Assembly: GCA_004000625.1 (NCBI GenBank)
Contig: SAUS01000108.1
Span: forward strand, 1-6,299
Direction of reading: 5' to 3'
DNA from: Candidatus Cibiobacter qucibialis
GTDB taxonomy: Bacteria; Bacillota; Clostridia; Oscillospirales; Ruminococcaceae
DNA length: 6,299 bases
Shown here: piece by piece, positions 1 through 6,299 of the stretch
Numbering within the stretch: position 1 is the first letter of the stretch
How the letters are laid out: the number at the start of each line of letters is the position of its first letter
Position numbers and translations under genes: made by a program
Notes under the pieces: model-generated
The model's database searches: none
Seen by the model: only the letters and a program-made list of their open reading frames with translations
What the model was told of the DNA's origin: nothing

Positions 1-61
1 GGCATCTGCCGCACCTCGCTCGCCGTATCGGCACTTAGAATTATGCGGTATTGCCCTAACT
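1..61 (-). mobile_element. Partial MITE-like repeat, copy 1 (truncated by window edge)
   Basis: Bases 1-61 are a perfect reverse complement of 5166-5226, so this is the left end of the element seen complete at 5172-5343, in the opposite orientation. The element proper ends at base 55 (terminal sequence reads GGCAATACCGCATAATTC on the minus strand). It is followed by CTAACT, the same AGTTAG flank found beside the central copy. It sits directly after the T-tract of the HU terminator. The remainder lies outside the window. No coding capacity is visible. Confidence 0.85.
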
Positions 62-104
62 AAAAACCGCCCCGGTCAGCCATGCATGGCAAACCGGAGC
101 GGTT
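61..104 (-). terminator. Intrinsic terminator of the HU gene
   Basis: On the minus strand the arms AACCGCTCCGGT (93-104) and ACCGGGGCGGTT (65-76) pair over all 12 positions with one G-U. Inside them is a second palindrome, GCCATGCATGGC (79-90). The 3' arm runs into TTTTTA (66-61). It lies about 30 bases past the HU stop codon. The plus-strand side also has a short T-rich tail (GATTTTG), so weak bidirectional action is possible. Confidence 0.93.
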
Positions 105-133
105 GATTTTGTTTATGTTCTGCTGTTCAGCAA

Positions 134-409
134 TTACTTGCCAACCTTTTCCTTCAGGCGGCCGCTTGCCTTAAAGCCGGGGATAGCGGTGGGTTCCAGC
201 TGGCTGGTAACCTTGGTCTTTGGGTTGGTGAAGTTCTTGGTCTGGCGTTCGCGCATTTCAAAGCGGCCAAAGCCTGCAATGGTAACCTTATCACCAGCCT
301 TCAGCACATCGCCGATGGTGCCGAAAATGCCGTCCATGATCTTTTCAACTTCAACGGCAGAAATGCCGGTATCGTTTGCAACTTTGGTAATCAACTGTGA
401 TCTGGTCAT
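134..409 (-). CDS. hup: HU family DNA-binding protein
   Basis: A 91-residue protein of the usual length for HU, the small basic dimeric nucleoid protein that bends and compacts DNA without strong sequence preference. The N-terminal helical part (about residues 1-40, MTRSQLITKVANDTG) is the dimerisation body. GFGRFEMRER at 46-55 is the family signature. The beta-arm carries Asn62-Pro63, where Pro63 is the family's DNA-intercalating residue. The C-terminal IPGFKASGRLKEKV (about 76-89) matches the usual PxFKAG helix, with Ser in the AG position. The ATG at 409 is supported by AGGGAGA (419-425), nine bases upstream. It has its own promoter (481-509) and terminator (61-104), so it is probably monocistronic despite lying downstream of carB. 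IHF is less likely, given the length and the single-gene context. Confidence 0.96.
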   Translation of the reverse strand: MTRSQLITKVANDTGISAVEVEKIMDGIFGTIGDVLKAGDKVTIAGFGRFEMRERQTKNFTNPKTKVTSQLEPTAIPGFKASGRLKEKVGK

Positions 410-480
410 AACTCGTTATCTCCCTAAGCATATATTTTATCATCAGGCAAGTAACTGCCCCACGTTTTAGTACGCTGATT

Positions 481-509
481 ATTATAAGGAAAATTTCGCG
501 CAGAATCAA
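481..509 (-). promoter_or_regulatory. Sigma-A type promoter of the HU gene
   Basis: On the minus strand, TTGATT (504-509) is separated by exactly 17 bases from a perfect TATAAT (481-486). Transcription should begin near 474, giving a leader of about 65 bases before the HU ATG. The -35 box lies inside the palindrome at 500-519. Confidence 0.85.
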
Positions 510-519
510 GTGATTCTGC
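500..519. promoter_or_regulatory. Candidate operator palindrome over the HU -35 box
   Basis: GCAGAATCAAGTGATTCTGC has two perfect 9-base arms (500-508 and 511-519) around a 2-base centre. It covers the whole -35 hexamer (504-509), the position expected for a repressor site, though it could also be a DNA structure element. It is upstream of the predicted start of transcription, so it is not an RNA hairpin of the HU mRNA. The cognate regulator is unknown. Confidence 0.55.
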
Positions 520-640
520 CAAAACCTAGCCCAAAAAATCAAAAATTGGCATATCTCACAAAAAGATGCAACAATCCCGCGTTTCTTTCGGGAACGCGTG
601 CATAGCGCACGGGCACCGCCGCAAAACATTTGCTGTACGG
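510..640. other. Spacer between carB terminator and HU promoter, no gene seen
   Basis: This completes the 316-base gap between carB and HU. No ORF with a ribosome site or recognisable product is present. The only structure noted outside the neighbouring terminator and promoter is a small hairpin, CGCGTT (578-583) with AACGCG (593-598). On the minus strand it is followed, after a gap, by CTTTTTG. It could be a weak backup terminator for carB. The stretch at about 520-570 is A/T-rich and lies upstream of the HU -35 box, where an UP-like element could act. Confidence 0.35.
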
Positions 641-698
641 CACAAAAACAGGGCAGCAAAGCTCCCCGCAGCACAACGGCTGCCGGGCTTTGCTGCCC
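641..698 (-). terminator. Intrinsic terminator of the pyrE-carA-carB unit
   Basis: On the minus strand GGGCAGCAAAGC (687-698) pairs perfectly with GCTTTGCTGCCC (651-662). Inside it, CCCGGCAGC and GCTGCGGGG extend the stem with 8 of 9 pairs around a 6-base loop (CGTTGT). The T-tract TGTTTTTGTG follows (650-641). It begins about 30 bases after the carB stop codon. This very stable structure should insulate HU from carB transcription. Confidence 0.93.
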
Positions 699-725
699 CA
701 GGTTGTTTTTCTGTTTTACCCTTGG

Positions 726-3965
<3,240 letters not shown>

Positions 3966-3966
3966 C

Positions 3967-5097
3967 TCAATGGCCCCCTTTCACGCGGTTGATGCGGCGG
4001 ACATTCTGCAAAAAGCGGTCAAACAGGAACTCGGTATCCTTGGGGCCGCCGTTTGCTTCGGGGTGGAACTGCACCGTAAAGCAGTTCCACTGCAGGTATT
4101 CAATTCCCTCACAGGTTTTATCGTTGGCGTTCACATGGCTGACGCGGCCGGTACCTGCGGGCAAAGTATCGCCCAGAACCGCATAACCGTGGTTCTGGCT
4201 GGTAATAAAGGTACGTTCCAGCGCAAAGTCGGTCACAGGCTGGTTGGCGCCGCGGTGGCCATACTTCATTTTGCAGGTTTTGGCGCCTGCAGCCAGAGCG
4301 GTCAGCTGGTGGCCCAGGCAGATGCCGAAAGCTGGGATGCCGGTATCCAGCATATCGCGGATATTGGCGATGACCTGCACGTTTTCTGCCGGGTCACCGG
4401 GACCGTTGGAAAGCATCAGGCCATCCGGCGCAAGGGCTTTGAGCTCTGCCAGGGTGGTAGAAGCAGGCAGCACCGTTACACGGCAGCCGCGCTTACACAG
4501 GCAGCGCACAATGTTCTTTTTGCAGCCAAGGTCCAGCAGGGCAATGTGCAGCGGTTCTTCGCCCTCCGCCACACCGGCAGTGGGGGCAAAGCACTGCGGC
4601 TCGGTGCAGGTCACGGCATCTACCGCGCCGGTCACGGCATAAGCCTTGATGATGGGCATCAGGGCAGCCAGCTTTTCCGGCTCGGTTTCGGGGTCAAACT
4701 CGGTGGTAATGGCACCGTTCATAACGCCGCTTTCGCGCAGGATGCGGGTCAGGCTGCGGGTATCAATGCCCTCAATGCCGATAATGCCGTTTTCTTTCAG
4801 GAAAGTATCCAGCGTTTCCTCGCTGCGGAAGTTGGAAGGGGTCGTGCATGCTTCACGCACGATGTAACCCTTTGCCCAGATCTTGCCGCTCTCTTTGTCT
4901 TCGCTGTTCATGCCGTAGTTGCCGATCAGCGGGTAGGTCTGGGTAATGATCTGGCCATAGTAGCTGGGGTCGGTCAGCGTTTCTTCAAACCCGACCATAC
5001 CGGTGGCAAACACAACTTCGCCCACGGTAGTGCCCTGGCAGCCCAGGCTTTTGCCCTTTAAGATCCGGCCATTTGCCAAAATCAGATATGCCTGCAT
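3967..5097 (-). CDS. carA: Carbamoyl phosphate synthetase, small (glutaminase) subunit
   Basis: CarA hydrolyses glutamine and passes ammonia to CarB. With the start chosen here it has 376 residues (E. coli CarA has 382). The N-terminal CPSase small-chain domain occupies about 1-150, including EVVFATGMVGFEETLTDPSY (27-46). The class I glutamine amidotransferase domain runs from about 184 to the end: SNGPGDP (230-236), nucleophile Cys260 in GICLGHQ, and His345 with Glu347 in FHPEA, so the catalytic triad is intact. The reading frame stays open upstream to an ATG at 5184, but those 29 extra codons are made of repeat DNA. The ATG at 5097 starts the family-typical MQAYLILANG and has GAGG (5104-5107) six bases upstream. 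carB follows after one base. No convincing promoter is seen between pyrE and carA, so co-transcription from the pyrE promoter is the likely arrangement. Confidence 0.98.
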   Translation of the reverse strand: MQAYLILANGRILKGKSLGCQGTTVGEVVFATGMVGFEETLTDPSYYGQIITQTYPLIGNYGMNSEDKESGKIWAKGYIVREACTTPSNFRSEETLDTFLKENGIIGIEGIDTRSLTRILRESGVMNGAITTEFDPETEPEKLAALMPIIKAYAVTGAVDAVTCTEPQCFAPTAGVAEGEEPLHIALLDLGCKKNIVRCLCKRGCRVTVLPASTTLAELKALAPDGLMLSNGPGDPAENVQVIANIRDMLDTGIPAFGICLGHQLTALAAGAKTCKMKYGHRGANQPVTDFALERTFITSQNHGYAVLGDTLPAGTGRVSHVNANDKTCEGIEYLQWNCFTVQFHPEANGGPKDTEFLFDRFLQNVRRINRVKGGH

Positions 5098-5171
5098 GTT
5101 TTGCCTCGCAATCCTTTGTTGTATCGAAATCCGGTTCCGGTTAGAGTTAGGAAGTAGGAGTGAGGAGTTAG

Positions 5172-5343
5172 GGCAATACCGCATAATTCTAAGTGCCGAT
5201 ACGGCGAGCGAGGTGCGGCAGATGCCAAGCCAAAAGCGCAGATAATACTGGATGTCTTATCGAGCATTTTGGCAACGCAGATGCCGTGCCGCAGCTGCCG
5301 GAGCGGCGCTTAAGCCGCAAGGCGGGAATTGTGCGGTGTTGCC
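5172..5343. mobile_element. MITE-like long-hairpin element, complete central copy (172 bp)
   Basis: The ends GGCAATACCGCATAATTC (5172-5189) and GAATTGTGCGGTGTTGCC (5326-5343) are 18-base terminal inverted repeats matching at 16 positions. TTAG flanks both sides (5168-5171 and 5344-5347) and looks like a target duplication. Inner complementary pairs lie in nested order: TGCGGCA/TGCCGCA (5214-5220, 5287-5293), GCCAAAA/TTTTGGC (5229-5235, 5267-5273) and GATAATAC/GTCTTATC (5241-5248, 5254-5261; 7 of 8). Side hairpins are GCCGATACGGC (5195-5205) and GCGGC/GCCGC (5303-5307, 5314-5318). There is no transposase or credible ORF, so any movement would need an enzyme in trans. The left end recurs at 1-61 and the right end at 6245-6299. 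Confidence 0.8.
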
Positions 5344-5358
5344 TTAGGAGTTTATGGT

Positions 5359-5379
5359 CGGGCGCACACCGTGCGCCCG
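5359..5379 (+). repeat. Perfect hairpin in the pyrE-carA spacer
   Basis: CGGGCGCAC and GTGCGCCCG form a 9-pair GC-rich stem with a 3-base loop (ACC). On the plus strand a short T-run follows (CCTTTTG), but no plus-strand gene precedes it. On the minus, transcribed strand no T-tract follows, so it is unlikely to terminate pyrE transcripts. It may pause polymerase or protect a processed mRNA end. Confidence 0.7.
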
Positions 5380-5470
5380 CCTTTTGAAACAGCCAAGGCC
5401 GTTTCCGTCCGCGCAGAGCCTATCTCCCACGCAATAACTCCTACCTCCTACTTCCTAACTCCTAACTCTT

Positions 5471-6067
5471 TTACAGCGTCTGCTTTGCTGCTTCCTTCAT
5501 TTTGCGGCTGCCCAGGTGGACCAGGGGCAACTTGCCCTCCTTGCAGATGGGGCATTCTTCGGGAGCATAGTTGGGCAGATCCAGCTTCAGGGCACTGGCC
5601 AGGATGGGGATCGGGGACGGAGCTTCGGGGCGGGTACGGTCCACCACGCAGGTGATGCCCAGGCAGATACCGCCGGCTTCTTCGATGACGCGCTTGGTTT
5701 CCAGGCTGGAAACACCGGTGGTCACAACATCCTCGGCGATGATGCAGCGCTCGCCCGGATGGATGGCAAAGCGCTTGAGAGTCATCACGTTATCCACGCG
5801 CTCGGTAAAGATGGCGCGCTTGCCCAGCTGGCGGCCCAGCTCGTAAGCATACACAATGCCGCCCATGGCAGGGCCAACGATAACGTCAACATCAGTATCC
5901 TTCAGCTTTTCTGCCACATGAGCCATAACCTCGGCACACTTATCCGGGTACTGCTGCAGATAGGCCATCTGGCAGTATGCGCCGGAATGACGGCCGGACG
6001 AAAGGAGGAAGTGCCCCTCCAAAAATGCTTCACATTCCTTCAAAACTTCGATCGATTCTCTTGCCAT
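5471..6067 (-). CDS. pyrE: Orotate phosphoribosyltransferase
   Basis: PyrE converts orotate and PRPP to OMP and pyrophosphate, the fifth step of de novo pyrimidine synthesis, in the cytoplasm. The 198-residue protein is within the normal range for the family. Recognisable parts in order are: the N-terminal HFLLSSGRHSGAYCQM (19-34), which contributes to the orotate site; VGPAMGGIVYAYELGRQLG (64-82); TERVDNVMTLKRF (88-100) with basic residues of the catalytic loop; and the PRPP-binding motif CIIAEDVVTTGVSS (108-121) with its acidic pair Glu112-Asp113. The C-terminal tail has a CPIC pair (172-175), seen in many Firmicute PyrE proteins. The ATG at 6067 has a strong GGAGG (6076-6080) eight bases upstream. 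It is the first gene of the apparent pyrE-carA-carB unit, though a repeat-filled 373-base spacer separates it from carA. Confidence 0.97.
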   Translation of the reverse strand: MARESIEVLKECEAFLEGHFLLSSGRHSGAYCQMAYLQQYPDKCAEVMAHVAEKLKDTDVDVIVGPAMGGIVYAYELGRQLGKRAIFTERVDNVMTLKRFAIHPGERCIIAEDVVTTGVSSLETKRVIEEAGGICLGITCVVDRTRPEAPSPIPILASALKLDLPNYAPEECPICKEGKLPLVHLGSRKMKEAAKQTL

Positions 6068-6098
6068 GATACTTTCCTCCGTTTATAAAAGCTGTTTT

Positions 6099-6127
6099 AC
6101 TATACCACAAGTTGCATAAAATTGCAA
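6099..6127 (-). promoter_or_regulatory. Sigma-A type promoter of pyrE
   Basis: On the minus strand TTGCAA (6122-6127), a 17-base spacer and TATAGT (6099-6104) form a promoter. TGG directly before the -10 box supplies an extended -10 (TGn). The start site should be near 6092, leaving a leader of only about 25 bases before the pyrE ATG. That is too short for a PyrR attenuator or a riboswitch, so regulation here would have to act on initiation or translation. Confidence 0.8.
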
Positions 6128-6128
6128 C
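6111..6128. promoter_or_regulatory. Candidate operator palindrome inside the pyrE promoter
   Basis: GTTGCATAAAATTGCAAC has perfect 6-base arms (6111-6116 and 6123-6128) around a 6-base AT centre. It lies between the -10 and -35 boxes and covers the -35. A dimeric repressor bound there would block RNA polymerase. It is untranscribed, so it is not an mRNA hairpin. The regulator is not identifiable from the window; PyrR, the usual Firmicute pyrimidine regulator, acts on RNA. Confidence 0.5.
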
Positions 6129-6159
6129 ATCTTGAATGTTTATACAGGCAAATTCAAAA

Positions 6160-6244
6160 AATAATGAATAAATAATAAAGAATCCTTGTGGTGGACCGCC
6201 GCGCGGTGCGCACTCCACCATTTTTTCATTATTCTTTATTCTCT
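6160..6244. repeat. Second heptamer-bordered palindromic element, upstream of pyrE
   Basis: The left border is the heptamers AATAATG, AATAAAT, AATAAAG (6160-6180). The right border read on the minus strand is AATAAAG, AATAATG, AAAAAAT (6240-6220). The two borders are therefore inverted, as in the element at 5145-5468, but with a different heptamer. The core is a GC-rich hairpin: TGGTGGA (6189-6195) with TCCACCA (6214-6220), plus an inner ACCGC/GCGGT. TTTTTT follows on the plus strand (6221-6226), so it could act as an intrinsic terminator for plus-strand transcription entering from the left. No plus-strand gene is visible to need it. Confidence 0.6.
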
Positions 6245-6299
6245 GGCAACACCGCACAATTCCCGCCTTGCGGCTTAAGCACCGCTCCGGCAGCTGCGG
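6245..6299 (-). mobile_element. Partial MITE-like repeat, copy 3 (truncated by window edge)
   Basis: Bases 6245-6299 are the reverse complement of 5289-5343 with a single difference (6281 against 5307). This is the right end of the element seen complete at 5172-5343, inverted relative to it. The one change turns a C-G pair of the side hairpin into a U-G pair, so the fold is kept. It abuts the heptamer-bordered element at 6160-6244 directly. The adjoining bases are TCTCT, not TTAG. Confidence 0.85.

Larger units (their letters stand above)
5145..5468. repeat. Heptamer-bordered palindromic intergenic element, interrupted by a MITE
   Basis: The left border is four heptamers: AGTTAGG, AAGTAGG, AGTGAGG, AGTTAGG (5145-5172). 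The right border is the same type inverted, read on the minus strand from 5467 as AGTTAGG, AGTTAGG, AAGTAGG, AGGTAGG, AGTTATT (to 5433). The borders 5145-5170 and 5435-5460 match as inverted repeats at 24 of 26 positions. The core holds a perfect hairpin (5359-5379) and a second, weaker one, GAAACaGCC/GGCcGTTTC (5386-5405). The element ends two bases past the pyrE stop codon. Subtracting the 172-base insert and one TTAG leaves an ancestral element of about 148 bases. It fills most of the pyrE-carA spacer. Confidence 0.75.

Noticed and set aside
578..598. A second intrinsic terminator downstream of carB
   Set aside because: The stem is only 6 pairs with a 9-base loop, and its T-run comes too late. 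The structure at 641-698 already accounts for termination.
351..674. A 107-codon minus-strand frame between carB and HU
   Set aside because: It runs through the carB terminator and the HU promoter and overlaps the HU start out of frame. It has no plausible protein character.
5098..5184. Upstream extension of carA to an ATG at 5184
   Set aside because: The 29 codons are encoded by the heptamer array and the end of the MITE, have no homologous counterpart in the family, and the ATG at 5097 has its own GAGG.
5145..5468. CRISPR array
   Set aside because: Repeat units are 7 bases with no spacers between them, and the two arrays are inverted relative to each other. No cas gene is present.
5193..5655. 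Short plus-strand frames across the pyrE-carA spacer
   Set aside because: They consist of translated repeat DNA and antisense pyrE, with no ribosome site and no domain.
6068..6098. PyrR-binding attenuator or pyrimidine riboswitch before pyrE
   Set aside because: The predicted leader is about 25 bases and shows no anti-terminator/terminator pair.
6189..6226. Terminator of a plus-strand gene
   Set aside because: The stem and T6 tract have the right form on the plus strand, but no plus-strand gene lies upstream. It is better explained as the core of the heptamer-bordered element.

Overview
The window looks like a Clostridia chromosome, most probably an Oscillospiraceae gut anaerobe of the Faecalibacterium/Gemmiger/Subdoligranulum type. 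This placement is an inference from protein style, GC-rich genes with AT-rich promoters, and repeat-loaded spacers; no marker gene proves it. All four real genes lie on the minus strand, so transcription runs right to left: pyrE, carA, carB, then a separately transcribed HU gene.

Reading in the direction of transcription: 6245-6299 is a partial copy of a repeat element that runs off the window. 6160-6244 is a short palindromic element bordered by inverted heptamer repeats. A sigma-A-type promoter (6099-6127) with an embedded palindrome drives pyrE (orotate phosphoribosyltransferase, 5471-6067). The 373-base pyrE-carA spacer is almost filled by repeats: heptamer arrays in inverted orientation at both ends, a hairpin core, and a 172-base MITE-like element (5172-5343) that appears to have inserted into one array with a TTAG duplication. 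carA (3967-5097) and carB (726-3965) follow, one base apart, and end at a strong intrinsic terminator (641-698). HU (134-409) has its own promoter (481-509) overlapped by a 20-base palindrome, and its own terminator (61-104). Positions 1-61 are another partial copy of the repeat element.

Metabolically, CarA and CarB form carbamoyl phosphate synthetase (glutamine amidotransferase plus synthetase), which supplies carbamoyl phosphate for pyrimidine and arginine synthesis. PyrE makes OMP from orotate and PRPP. HU is a nucleoid protein with no pathway link to the others.

The protein content is ordinary housekeeping, and I see no new multi-gene system. The unusual content is in the non-coding DNA: three copies of one long-hairpin element in 6.3 kb, two heptamer-bordered palindromic elements with which they are nested or adjacent, and two promoter-overlapping palindromes that look like operators.
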